Shown: positions 11,676-22,694 of the stretch, one piece after another
How positions within the stretch are numbered: position 1 is the first letter of the stretch
Layout of the letters: every line of letters starts with the position of its first letter
Source: Siphonodentalium dalli
Taxonomy: Eukaryota; Mollusca; Scaphopoda; Gadilida; Siphonodentaliidae
Direction of reading: 5' to 3'
Length of the DNA: 64,000 nt
Assembly: GCA_032622095.1 (NCBI GenBank)
Contig: CP136064.1
Location: 186,294,209-186,358,208, forward strand
Notes under the pieces: model-generated
The model's input: only the letters and a program-made list of their open reading frames with translations
What the model was told of the DNA's origin: nothing
Database searches by the model: none
Program-made: the position numbers and the translations under genes

Positions 11676-12060
11676 AATAAAGGTTCATGCGAGATTCATT
11701 AAATGTTATAAATACCTTATCACAGCAAAATCTGATTTTAAAAGCTACTTTACATACTTCGATGTGGATCCTTGGTAATTTCGTGTTCTTTAGTTGCATT
11801 TGTTATATATTCTTGTACTACTTTTATATTATGATTGCACACTGGTCACTTCTTGAATTTATATTCCTGACTCCAAGTGGAAACATTCCCCTTGAGTGCT
11901 TTTATTTGTTCATAGTTCATCACTGCATTGTTTTAATCTAATCCACTGTCTGATTTATCGACAGTTGCGACGCTACGATCATTTTTTATACCTGATTCTG
12001 TTCTTGGTCGTGATATTACCTAGCGGCTAAACGACGTTAAACCCTCAATCAATCAGTCAA
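11676..12060 (+). mobile_element. LINE 3' terminus with CAAT tail
   Basis: The segment ends 'ttggtcgtgatattacctag' then 'cggctaaacgacgttaaacc' and '(caat)n' near 12045-12060. In my recollection this is a very common 3' end of molluscan non-LTR elements. The frame at 11687-11941 (plus) is T-rich, hydrophobic 3' untranslated sequence and not a separate gene. Together with 10240-11675 it forms one relic element of about 1.8 kb including its insertion. Confidence 0.7.
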
Positions 12061-12890
12061 CACAAAAATCGGGACTGTTCAAAGCAAAGTGAATCCTCTA
12101 TACTCCAATATAACTCAAGTACAACTCATTTTATTGAGAACAAATATGATCATCACATTTTCGATAATAAGTTTGTTGATATCGTCTTTTCTGTCAATCT
12201 AGTAAAATTACGTTCGACACAGGGATGGGTAGCCTCCCTTCATAAATGAGCTCCTCCTCAATATGGCCGATACCCGATATTTCATCATCCCCAAGTAACT
12301 ATTCCTCAAGCACCATCCATGAATTACAAAACGGTTCGGTTGCGAATATATATCCTACATCAAATCTACCAGAATAACAGTAAAATATTGTGCGATCCTC
12401 ATATTTTGACAGATATCGATGCCGTGGAGATCATAATGATTACGGACGCCAGTGTCGCGATCGCCATTCATTGACGGACCTTTAAACTGCATTGTTCTAG
12501 TGAATGATGACCTTAAATATTCAAGCGCCAATCAAATCTAAATTTAGACGATGATTGGATCAGGCCACTTTTGAGAACTGGGTGGAGTTTATAATCTTCG
12601 CCAACATAACCTCGTACAAATATGTTCATATTTGACCTAAATATTCACATAGGTTCACATTGGACATAGCCCAGTAAGTTTATACTCGTTACTCCCTTGG
12701 ATGGCGCGATATGCAGTGAAAACACATTAAAAGAAGCACGAATCTGGTAAGTCGTGTTGGTGAAAAAAGGTAGATTAATTAATGCCATTATGGGAGAGGA
12801 GTGTATTCTAAGTGCGTATAGCACTTGTCCTCCAATCCCTTTTGTCATATTCATTATAAACAAATAAAATATGTTAAAACAAAAAAAAAC
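12061..12890. other. No supported gene
   Basis: Unassigned DNA between the LINE relic and the left edge of duplication copy A. The minus-strand frame 12645-12920 is low in complexity at one end and crosses the duplication boundary. It is not conserved in copy B. Confidence 0.5.
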
Positions 12891-13317
12891 CTTCGCACAA
12901 AAACAGGAGACTGTTTCCAAATCTAGTTTGATTGTTATTAAACAGGGAATTTCAAGACATTTAACAGATCAAAATATTTCAACTGTCTCAATATACCACC
13001 GTTATGTGGGTCAATGGAAGGAGTGTTGACGTGTATGGCTGTCAACAAAGGCCACGTTACACACACAAACAGACGTTCTCACGGGAAGATAACTCTACGT
13101 GAGTGCAATATTTAATCCTGCAACAACTGATGGTTTGAACAAGGTCTTCGAAATCGTCCTGTATTTCTGTCGCCGAGGCAGAGAAAATCTCCGCGAATTG
13201 AAGCATTGACGTGTAGTTCCCTGAGGAAATGTTCAGCTAAACGGCCATATATCGTTTATTGAACCTGTTGTCTGAATATGTCCTAATAATTAATTAATTA
13301 ATAAATAATAATTTTAT

Positions 13318-14570
13318 TGTAGTGTCAGGACCTGGTCTGGGTTTGTGTGCTCACAATGTACCCTCATTTTGACTTCAGATCTTAATAGCAGAATTGTTAT
13401 TGACATTTTTCGGTCAGGTGATCTGGTTTCTGGTCATTTTACAATCCAAGATGGGCGACATTCTCATTTTTGGAAATCCACATGTTTTACTAAATCACTC
13501 GACGTGACGTCAGTTTGGAATCTCTAGCATAGCAATTTGGCTTACTTCATATATGTTATACATCGTGTGATCTGTTGAGATTTAATGTTGTATTGTTAGT
13601 ATTTATGGAAATTTTGAGTTAAATCCCACTGACTATTACTGAGATGTCCAATCGTAAGTCAAAAAGAGCATTTAAAGTAATATACATACTCTCTGAAGTA
13701 TAATGCTTGGAATTTGGCCCACACATTCACGAAAAAATTACATTTTCTAAAATGTTACTATTGTCTACAATTTTCCTTAAAATCATAGAATTGATAGAAA
13801 ATTCAAATTATCGTTACCAAATAAACAAATTGTATATAGAAATTGAATATGGAAATATTAAAAGGTTTTGAAGCTGTTGTCTTAGGAGATATGACTGGCT
13901 TTGGTTAATCCTCAATGAAATGCCCATAATATGTCACAAAGGAGGTAAATAGGGGCATATCGAACATAATGAATGTTTTCCTGGAGTATCATATATGGAA
14001 TTTGGTCCACACAATACTGATAAAAACATATTCCTAAAATTTTATAATTTTCTGAAATTTGCTCGAAAATCTTAATATTCATACAAATTTCAGATTTGTT
14101 GTCACTACATGGACACATTATGTAGTCACGAATTTAGTTGGGACCAATCATAAGCATCTTAAACATTATGCCGTTCTCATTCCAAATACTTAAATTTTGA
14201 ACCAAAATTTATCATTTGTGTATATATCCAAGACCATGCAGAGAACACAAGCATACATACATATGTGGACATTTTCTCTTGATATGCGGAAACCAAGCAA
14301 ACATAATGTGCCCCTATCTTACCATAACATATATGTAGAAGAAAGCCAAATTGCTACGCTACGATAGAGAATTTAAATTGAGATCACGTCGACCGATTTA
14401 GTAAAACTGAGTTCCCAAAAATGGGAATGATGGCCACCCTGGATTTCAAAATGGCGCGAAAATGACCACCAACCAGATTATCTGACCGAAACAAATACCG
14501 TTCTGCTATCAAGATCGAGTAAATATGAGGGTACATATTGTGTACACAAACTCGAACCAGGACACTACAC
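13318..14570. mobile_element. ~1.25-kb element with ~240-bp terminal inverted repeats (copy A)
   Basis: 13318-13555 reads 'tgtagtgtcaggacctggtc' ... 'gtaccctcattttgac' ... 'tttactaaatc.ctcgacgtga' ... 'agcaatttggctta'. The same landmarks appear in reverse complement at 14333-14570. The interior is AT-rich and itself holds two diverged direct copies of a ~130-bp block (near 13640 and 13960; '.tggaatttgg.ccacaca'). No transposase is seen. The orthologous element in copy B (50131-51508) shows the insertion predates the segmental duplication. Small minus-strand frames (13912-14118, 14384-14626) are shadows. Confidence 0.8.
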
Positions 14571-15356
14571 TCTTTTGTCTGATTATATTTCCTGAATATC
14601 CAACATATGATAATAAAATATTCCAATGCCTTTCTTTCGTAAACGAATGGACAAATCCATTCAGAAAATAAGGAGTTAGCATTTAATTAACAGAATAGTA
14701 TATTTATACAAACACACCAGACAGCTTCCGTAGAACAGAGGAGTAACCCGGGTTACACGAGGAACATTAGCTTCAGAAACTTTCGCAGTTTTGGAGTTGT
14801 CCATCACCCCAGTCATGTTCAGTGATGGTCCATTACTATGCAAAGTAATGCATTTCCATGTTCTGCTTAACATTTCTATTACCATTACATTTAAAATGAG
14901 AAGTAATAACTTACCATTAATTTCAAAAGTAATGCATTACCATTACTGTCAGTGTGTTTAGTATACACCTTTAAGAATAAAATGTGTGTTTGATCTCCCT
15001 CCATTCTTTAGGCCTAATGTAAATGACGACAATCTGATAATTTTCCCCAATTAACTTTTATTTATTATACGATTACAATGAAATATATTAATACATGTAT
15101 GCAGTGTTATTGTAGAAAACAATTATCATCGCCAAAAGGCTCGGAACAACGGAATATTCTAAGACTCGTCCCATAAATATCATGAGATAAACACTAATTG
15201 CATATCCTGTATTTACATGCATATCATACGGGCTATAGATATATGCTAACATCTGAAATACTACAAGTCTTAGACTATATCATTGAGAGCAAGAAAAGGG
15301 GCGGCTCGTCTAGCTTGAATATATGTTTGGGTAATGGTAAACACACCAGTGAGTGG
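14571..15356. other. Duplicated non-coding DNA, copy A
   Basis: It matches 51508-51985 and then 55445-55740 of copy B. The B-only 3.46 kb segment would fall at about 15070. A run of imperfect 'gtaatg.attaccattac' motifs lies at 14827-14950. I see no coding signal preserved in both copies. Confidence 0.6.
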
Positions 15357-15868
15357 AATCAAACTTAGAACTACACGAATTAATTAATTCCAGAGTGATA
15401 GCATATTTCAATAATTGCATTCTATCGTATCGACTATTAATATTCGAACGGAATTTTCTTATTGCATGTGCAACTTCAAGAGACAGAACAAGTTGCCAAA
15501 ACTCTTGCACAATCAAACCATTGATGGCACCAATCCTACCATTAATTTCAAAGTATTAACAATGTGACAGGAGGGCGAGATGGCTAGTATTAAAAAAAAC
15601 GGCTTGAAAAGGCAGTCCAAACTATTCCAGTTCCGTCATATTAAATAGTAAATTTGAGACCAGACGCCATTTACATCCGCTGTCAACGCTAAAATTATAT
15701 ACACTCTACCACATATTCTGAGAAGGTCAATAGGGACAATCATTCCCTGAAAAGCTTTCCAAATTGGCAATGTCCAATACTATCGCCATACTATAGAAAA
15801 TGAAGTGCATGTATACTAATAAATACGAACAGGGCAACATTCTGCAAAAGTAAAGGAAATATAAGTAG
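15357..15868. other. Segment inverted relative to copy B
   Basis: Outside this segment the two copies are colinear. Within it, copy A matches the reverse complement of 55741-57056. The left end 'aatcaaacttagaactacac' appears in B as 'tagctctaagtttgat' just before 'tggtctgccgcgg'. The right end 'ctttac...aaatataagta' appears in B as 'cttatatggcctttac' just after 'gagtgga'. The breakpoints are sharp to a few bases. Copy A has an empty site near 15766-15785 where B carries an 801-bp TIR element. No gene is seen inside. Confidence 0.85.
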
Positions 15869-15885
15869 TCTGCCGCGGCTTATCG

Positions 15886-16610
15886 CTACTCCTCGACGAC
15901 TCCGTATCTCACATGCATGTAAGCTGCTATGAAATCTGTCAAAATGAAAAGAAACAGAATTGATCCCATAGCTATAACAATCCCTCCGCCGAGACTAGCA
16001 TGAGACGTAGTGCCGTCGTAGACGGAAATAAATTTCCGAGCGTAGCGGCTCGTGCTTTTCACATTTACGACATCGGAATCGTCGGTATTCCACACAAAAT
16101 TGTTTCCATATTGTCTAACACAGCGGCAACGACTGAGGAGAACGAACGACGCTGTTTGTACGTCAGAAGTTACGGCATTTGTTGTAGTCAGATGTGTAGT
16201 TGAAGGTGTTATCGCCGTTGTTGATGTCGCTGTTGCTATCACCGTTGTTGGCGTTACTGTTGTTGTAGTGGTTGATGTTGTCGCCGTTGTTGTAGCTGTT
16301 GTTGTCGTTGTTAATGCTGTTGACGTTGTTACTGCTGTTGTAGTGGTTGCTGTTGTCGTTGTTAATGCTGTTGACGTTGTTACTTCTGTTGTTGCAGTGG
16401 TTTCTGTTGTTGTTGTCGCCGTTGTTGTTGTCGTTGTTATTGCTGCTGACGTTGTTACTGTTGTTGTAGTGGTTGCCGTTGAGGTCGATCCCAGATTCAA
16501 TGTTGATGTTATTTTGTCAGTTGTACTGGAACTCGCTGTTGTCAGCGGGGATGAACTCAGTACATCAGTCGTAGTTGTCTGGCTGGTCGAACAAATAATA
16601 GTCGTGGAGT
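15886..16610 (-). CDS. Terminal exon: Thr-rich stalk, TM segment and short tail of the WSC/mucin surface protein (copy A)
   Basis: Read on the minus strand, the exon starts after 'ttagtttcAG' (AG at 16612-16611) in phase 1 and ends with a stop after 240 codons. Order: a mucin-like stretch of about 125 residues, almost all Thr/Ala/Val/Ser and a likely O-glycan carrier; then 'SRCRCVRQYGNN'; then 'STSRYARKFISVYDGTTS'; then GGG and a hydrophobic segment 'IVIAMGSILFLFILTDFIAA' that fits one membrane pass; then the tail 'YMHVRYGVVEE'. The RCRC...TSxYxRK...D...GG-TM-D layout resembles a C-terminal module I recall from molluscan surface proteins (memory, unchecked). Phase 1 matches the donors of the upstream mucin and WSC exons, so I infer one gene. 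The tail and the pre-membrane block are conserved in copy B. An open frame reading upstream to an ATG at 16722 exists, but the splice-acceptor start is preferred because homology and phase fit it. Confidence 0.75.
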
Positions 16611-17301
16611 CTGAAACTAATTGTTTAATTAAACGCATTAACTCAATTAAAATCGCATAATAGTTTGGTTTGTTGGGGTTCATTATCATTTCAGACAAAC
16701 AGATGGTTAATTTCACCAGCAATTAAACTTTGGATGTTTTGTTTGCATTTTACTGTTTTTCGTTCTTGCCATTATTCGCTGAACAAAACTTTGTAACGAA
16801 CATTCTTTATTACGATGCCCATGCACTCTCGCCCTGTTTCTTTCGTCGCTAGAGTTACGTTTATCTACGACTTGAATAGGGTGTCATGAATAATTAGGCA
16901 TTTGGCATACAAAGAATACCTATATATTTATGCAGTATCAAAAGCGAACTTTAAATGGACAGTGACATTTATAAGTTGGCCAACAAGTCATATTCGAGTC
17001 TGTGTCGAACAAAACAAAAACAGAATGAATTGAACCACTCCGCTGACTTGTTCAAATAAGTGTATAATCGTGTGTACATGTATGTTCACTGACACAAATC
17101 AAGCTGCACGTTATGATACTAATTAACCTACTTGGACATTGTATAATCGAAGTAACATAGTAAAATGGCAAATTTCACATGCACGGACACGCTTTGTGCA
17201 TTGAATCAATATGTAGCTATTGCTGTCGCTTAAACCTTTTGGCCCGATTCGGTTTAAACGTGGTTTAAATCTACATGTATATGTGGTTCGAACATATTTT
17301 C
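16611..17301. other. Non-coding part of copy A between the TM exon and the zinc-finger exon
   Basis: Colinear with 57684-58815 of copy B and diverged. 'cactctcg.cctgtttctttc' and 'gacatttataagttggcc' are typical shared blocks. The two genes are transcribed divergently from this interval: the minus-strand WSC/mucin gene runs through it as intron, and the plus-strand zinc-finger gene begins beyond it. No promoter motif is identified. Confidence 0.5.
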
Positions 17302-17395
17302 AGCTCCCGCTCATTGCCCGTCCGTTCCCGATGCGCATTTGTTGTCGAAGTTTACATGTGGTCGGTTTTCGAAAAGAAATGGAGCGGATTACAAG
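17302..17395 (+). pseudogene. 5' exon of zinc-finger gene, copy A
   Basis: This block, between 'attttcAG' and 'gattacaag|GTAATT', differs from copy B at a single position in about 95 bp, while its flanks are clearly more diverged. One frame reads 'SSRSLPVRSRCAFVVEVYM' then 'WSVFEKKWSGLQ' and ends in phase 1, which joins the phase-1 acceptor of the next exon. The exon itself is intact. The downstream exon in this copy is frameshifted, so the gene is called a pseudogene. An ATG 21 bp upstream of the AG (17281) could instead make this the first coding exon. Confidence 0.5.
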
Positions 17396-17966
17396 GTAAT
17401 TCTATAATTCTTTCATGACATCAGTTAGAAGAGATATTCAGCCGTATTTTCTTCAATGGAAAGAGTTCTTAGAATCCGCGCTTTTATGAAAATAACCCAA
17501 ACTTAGCCGCCACCCCATGGAATGTCAAGAGTCGAAAACTGACATAACATAAGAATACAACTCTGTGTTCGGAAGTTGACAAAGCCCGTGTTCGAACTTG
17601 TTATCTCAGTTATGCTATATTGTATATGTGAAAATACATGCGATCACAATGACGCTTATTATAGATAGTTCACGATTAACAATATAGTTGTTCCATTCAT
17701 CTGCATCAGTTCACGACATCTGTTTCATAATTATATACTCAGTAATTTGACCTCAATGAAATTATTAAACTTGTTGCCTACAAGTGCGGAAACCATATTT
17801 TCTTTTTGTTGGCCTTACAACATGGTGAATGGCTTATCATGTTCGATGGACACGCCCACTGTCCCAGTTCAACCTTGATCCAGTTCTCCCCGGTATCCCT
17901 ATGTGAAATTGAATGGGAAAACATCCAATAGTAAATGTTAAATGATCATTGCTTGATTTGTCTCAA
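17396..17966. other. Intron-like interval of the copy A zinc-finger pseudogene
   Basis: Matches 58916-59285 and 63453-63750 of copy B, where a 4.1-kb LINE has been inserted. In A the site is empty (near 17640-17690), which defines the pre-insertion sequence. No coding signal is found. Confidence 0.65.
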
Positions 17967-18690
17967 TTCAGTTAAGAATTAGAGGACCTCTGTTGTAAAC
18001 CACTTGATCATACGGCTTGTGCTACTGCAGCATACATTATCAGTAACAGTCCACGTGAAAATTGTGAAGAGAGTGGGAAAGCTGATTGTGTCAGATAAAA
18101 CAAGGGTATGTTTGGAAATGACCCCGAAATGCGCGCCTTTCAAATGCACTCCGCGTAATTTAACATTTTCTGACAGAGACTGTTAAAAGACCCAACAAAT
18201 ACACGAAGGAAAATTAGTCTCCCGCAACTCAACGTCATGTACCAGTAAGTTTTGCATTAGGTCTGAAACAAACGAGCATGTGCAAACTGCACATGTGGGG
18301 AAAATATACAAATGTGAGCAAGATGCATGGTTGCTATAAAACATTCAATTCAAACCAAGAGGCGAAGAGGCATCAAAATAAGCACAATGTTGTACGTCGC
18401 AAAAGTTCAGATTGTGACAAGGGGTTCTCATACATACGCCAGTGCACTGATCATACGAACAAGCATCACGATATTCGACCCAACAATGCACAAAACGCAC
18501 ATTCATATTTTAAGTTTCAGTGTGTAGTAAAGATCCATAATTGGAATGCGACATATGTGGGAAGTATTTCTAAGCAAGAAAGTATGATGGAGCATCGACA
18601 TGTTCATACATCACCAGTCAAGCATCAGTATGATCAGTGTGATAAGTGCTATACACAGAGTCGGCCCGAAAAAACAAACAACGCGTAAAC
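17967..18690 (+). pseudogene. C2H2 zinc-finger pseudogene (copy A)
   Basis: The first part aligns to the intact exon at 63751-64000. 'LEDLCCKPLDHTAC' runs on to 'ADCVR' and a stop, because about 10 nt present in copy B are missing near 18088. Further 3' are degenerate C2H2 units in several frames: 'CTSKFCIRSETNEHVQTAH', 'IYKCEQD', then after a one-nucleotide slip 'GCYKTFNSNQEAKRHQNKH', 'SDCDKGFSYIRQCTDHTNKH', and 'HQYDQCDKCYTQSRPEK'. The CxxC...F....HxxxH pattern is that of DNA- or RNA-binding C2H2 proteins. Several fingers have lost ligands. The open frame 18278-18688 is the surviving fragment, not a start-to-stop gene. Confidence 0.75.
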
Positions 18691-20935
18691 GTTGACAATA
18701 TTGCACATGTATTCTGATCATATGAATGGCATTTTGTTTTGTTCCAACAGATAGTTGATTTTTCCCAACAGATAGTTGATTTGAATATAAAATGGTTGTC
18801 TGCAAATTTTTGTTGTTATCGAGTCATAGTTCTTTTCATTTGGAGTCAATTCAGCAGTCCTCGTAGACTCATCCACCACACATATGTTCATGCGCTGGAA
18901 AATTATCCAAGAACTTTTTACAGTCAATTAGTCACAGTATGTCTCGATTGCGAGAAATTAACAAATTTTCTGCATATAAAATCCATTTGCATCATATTAC
19001 TAAATGTCTAACTGAACGGCAGGAAGCTAGAGAGACTTGTTAGAGCAGATATGTGGATAAGGACATTGGGAACGCGAGAAGGTTTAAATGGAGAAGGTAC
19101 TTAATAGATTATGTTTATTATTAACGAAACGAAAAACCATATCTCTGATTTCCCACATTTGACAGTGGTGCTGCCAGTTACCTAAAATTCGCCTGTAGTT
19201 TCCAGATATTCAAGGGTTACTGCAAGCATAGTTCTGATGTTGTTCCATGTGACATAAATGCATTTTGAACAGTTTGTCATTTATTCCTTAGCAAATAATG
19301 GCCTGCGACGAAAATGCAGTGCAAAATTCACCAGAAATATCCCAGTGTGTGAACGTACACTTAGGATAGCAGAAATTGACTAATAATGAGACTTAGAAAT
19401 ATTTATGTTAGTAATTTATATCCAAAACGCCGTTCAGTTAATATTTGAGATTCGCCCGTCCGATGATGAACAGGCAGCATCCCTCTCCTTGACTCTTGAT
19501 GCCCTCTTATACGGGTACTCTTTCTCTTTGGCCTCCTTCTGGCTCGCTCCTGAGTATCGAAGAAGTGATCTCTATGAAATAAAAGAGGTTCCACGATTTA
19601 ATTATAAATAATTGTGAACATTTGCAGTGCGGAAGCGTTAGGTTTCAGTCAGTATACCGATAATTAATAATCAGGTCTGGGAAAACTATAATAGTTGAAT
19701 TTAATAGTCGGGATTCAGGATGTACCATACCTGACCAGGCTCAATCATCAGGATGAATAATTTCACCAGTCATTTAAGCAATGTTTGATCAGTAAAAATA
19801 GTTATGTACTGTCGATACTGATTCCCATGGAACCACGTAGACGACGACCTTTCGTATACATTGTAGATGAATACATGTATCATACATGTAGATGCTTTCA
19901 TCTAATACAGACAAGTTTTCGGTGTTCCCAGACCTGATCATCCAGTCGTGATATTAATCAGTCCATCAAATTTATGAACACAGCATATCGTAACCAGGGC
20001 GTTGTCAAATTTCTAACACAGCGTTATCTTTTGCATACAAAATGTTCAATTCTACTTCGAATTTTTGTTTATGTTTGTCATCTGATTGCATTAACCCGAC
20101 TAAAGTCTTTGAGTAATAATATGCCGAAACAAACTGGTGGGACTCTCTATTGATGAAAGTACGACTGCATGTCTCTTCTAACTGATGCCGTGAAAGAATA
20201 ATATAATTACCTTGAAGTTCCCTTGGGACATGTTCAGGTAATAATATGTTCTGAAACGTTTGTTGGAGTTATTATCTGAAGATTCCCCATCAATGCATAT
20301 AAAGTATTCTGCTCTTGTGTTATTTGTTTTTCTGTCTGTCGTCTGCTATTATTACATGAATACCTCTCAAAACGAATAATAGACCATTCCAATGTATACT
20401 TGTAACACTGCATGGGAGAACCAATCTAGTATAGAGAGTGTTAAGGGACACCGAGTTTAGCTATAACTATGCATTATTCTTGACGAATTGTCAATTGAGT
20501 ACCTTCCCCAGGAGCACTTGTCGATGAACTAATTGTGTTAGGCGTGAAATCCCTACCGGTTGAAACTTTTGGCCAACGTTGTATGTGAGAGATTCCCGTC
20601 ACCAGGTACCTGATGGCACGTAATTTAGTAGACTTCAGTATCATAGCTTGTGATATTTGCATTAATTGTGATTTTGTTTACCTCCAATTACTTCTCGGCC
20701 TAGTCTAAAATATATGCAGTAAATAAACCATCACCCAAAATATTGTTCCATGAGATATATGCATAGATAATCACAGTCGTAACTTTGTGGCCATTCAACT
20801 AAACTGCAACATCCGCAAAGTAAGAATACGAATCAACATATGCCTCAAAAACTTCATGGCCCTTTAAATGACTCATATCATGAAATATGAAGAAAAAACA
20901 TTATTCAATATCTCAAAATTTCTTCTTAGCCTTGC
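18691..20935. other. No supported gene
   Basis: Short frames (18739-19011, 19403-19611, 20474-20662) have no domain and overlap on opposite strands. A small direct repeat, 'caacagatagttgatttt', occurs twice at about 18747-18783. By position this would be intron of the long minus-strand WSC/mucin gene. Confidence 0.5.
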
Positions 20936-22260
20936 TTGAAGAAAACCTGTCACAGATTAAAAGGGAGAAACCCTCTTTTCCATTGCATGTTCATACAAGG
21001 GCACACCAAAGCGGAATGTAACGGTCGAAGTATTGATATTTTCCATAATTCGGATTTTGAGAACTGCAAGAACGTTCTAGATAATGTGATGCAGGATATC
21101 TGCCTGGCTGTTATTGACACTACAAAATGTCTCAATCATCAAAACTGAACAAGAGGGAACCAATTCGCCATCCTCCGTGACAGTATTTTACACAGGGGGG
21201 GGGGGGTGATTTCGGAATCATCGGGGAAGCGAGCATTGGAATCAATATTTTATAAAACTTCTATTTTGGTGATGGAGCTGGAACACGGTATCTGGAATTC
21301 ACCAAGTCTATTTCTAAAATATACAGATATGGGATGAATCACGACAAAATAAATCCACTATGTGCAAAGGCACGAGTCTAACCATAATATATGCCCTGCC
21401 TATCTTCGAATATTTGAACACTATTGTAGATAAATATTATATTACCAACCCATTTCTAATTTCAAGTGGGAAGACCTGCAGATACATGGTTTGTAAAAAC
21501 GACTTTGGGTCACGATAGACCTGATGTGGCGGTAAAGCTGTTTATGTCGAAGGGAGGGTCTGATGGTTACTTTACAAACCACTCCATTCGTGCTGCTAAA
21601 TGTAGCGGACTTTATCGATAAAGATGCTCACTCCAACTCAAGGAAACATCCGGGCACCGAAGCACAGTAATTGAGTTATCATAGGGTCTAAACTGAAGAG
21701 AAGAATGTCGTTGGTGTTGTGTGGGGAGGGAAGGTTTGGATCACTGTACGAGCATCATCATTAGGAAAGTGTCCAACCATAGGTGTCAGCTTTGAAATTT
21801 GGAAAAGTTGAACCCAATGGTCGGGGTTGGGAACGGAACTCCCCGGACTTGAATATTTGGGGTCTGTTTCAAACGGGTTCAGCTGGAAATTGTCAATACC
21901 CTGGTCAGAAAGCCTCTGGCCACACCTTTTGGGTTGGACGTTACCAACTGGTACATAAAAATATCAAAACTAACACCCCTATGGTTGGCAATTTCCAACT
22001 GATAGCCATTCCAGTGTAAGTAATTAGGATAATATTCTACTTTTAGTCTGCAACCAGCTCGATTGCGGTCGAACTCCTGGTTGGAATATTGAACTATTAG
22101 GAAACATTCGAATTACTATTGATCTGATATTTCCAAGTAAGGCAAGAAATTTCCAATTGTTGAAAATGTTGATCAAAGTTGAGGGGATAAGGGATCCCCA
22201 TGTCCACGATGACAAGGTCTCTCATATCTTCTAACAATATCACACTCGATCTAAACAAAA
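20936..22260. other. No supported gene; G homopolymer tract
   Basis: A run of about 12 G lies near 21196-21207. The frame 20936-21148 (plus) and its mirror on the minus strand show no recognised domain. Other short frames (21783-22019, 22024-22215) look like chance. Confidence 0.5.
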
Positions 22261-22264
22261 TATA

Positions 22265-22396
22265 TGATATATGTTAGTGGATACCTGGGCAAACATTTCA
22301 TCATTGCATCGTTGGATGGGATCACTACAATCTCCTCGTCTCAAAGATCGGCATGCGAGGCGATTGCAAAATTCTAACTCTAGAAACGCGTCCATA
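22265..22396 (-). CDS. Possible small Cys-rich exon, unrecognised
   Basis: On the minus strand an acceptor-like 'cattactcAG' precedes a frame reading 'MDAFLELEFCNRLACRSL', 'RRGDCSDPIQRCNDEMFAQ' and a donor-like 'CAG|GTATCC'. Four cysteines spaced C-X4-C-X7-C-X6-C and charged composition are compatible with a secreted peptide exon. It lies 300 bp downstream of a signal-peptide-bearing frame on the same strand (22695-22910), but only phase 1 is open here and no phase-1 donor is evident there. I do not recognise the family. Confidence 0.25.
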
Positions 22397-22620
22397 TCTG
22401 AGTAATGCTCGAGTGACACTCTTTCATACACCCTGTGGATAATATTCTATCTTTAATACTGTTTGGATAACTAATTAAGCACCTTAGTCTCATCAATATT
22501 TTTCGATTCTCACTTATAGTTCAACATTTGTGTTGATGTCCATAATGATGTCTTATATTTGCAATTGTAATTTATGTTTAACATGTCAAGCGTTTTAGAC
22601 CGCTTCGGTGGATTTTACGC

Positions 22621-22676
22621 TATACAAAACCGTTATTTATTATTTATTAATTATTTATTTATTTATTATTTATTTC
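22621..22676. repeat. (TTAT)n / TTATTTA low-complexity tract
   Basis: Simple AT-rich repeat of ttatttatta/ttattta units. Confidence 0.85.
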
Positions 22677-22694
22677 AATTGTGACATGAAGACG

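Larger units (their letters stand above)
12891..18690. repeat. Segmental duplication, copy A
   Basis: Colinear similarity to 49648-64000 runs through the whole interval: 'aaccttcgcacaa' (12891 / 49651), 'tttaatcctg.aacaactga' (13120 / 49941), 'gacttc.gatcttaatagca' (13372 / 50178), the TM exon (15886 / about 57080), the 'ttcagctcccgctcattgcc' exon (17302 / 58821) and the zinc-finger exon (17967 / 63746). Identity varies from nearly 100% over the short exon to roughly 80% elsewhere by eye. Both copies are in the same orientation, about 36-45 kb apart. Copy A is shorter because it lacks the later insertions of copy B. Confidence 0.9.

Noticed and set aside
16052-16660. 202-codon plus-strand frame, rich in Val/Ala
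   Set aside because: Antisense of the Thr-rich (ACN)n stalk exon. The repeat leaves several frames open on both strands. The minus frame has the TM segment, tail and splice sites.
20474-20662. Minus-strand frame ending in a Ser/Thr-rich stretch, considered as a further stalk exon
   Set aside because: Only a few Ser/Thr residues, no acceptor in phase 1, and no similarity to the other stalk exons.
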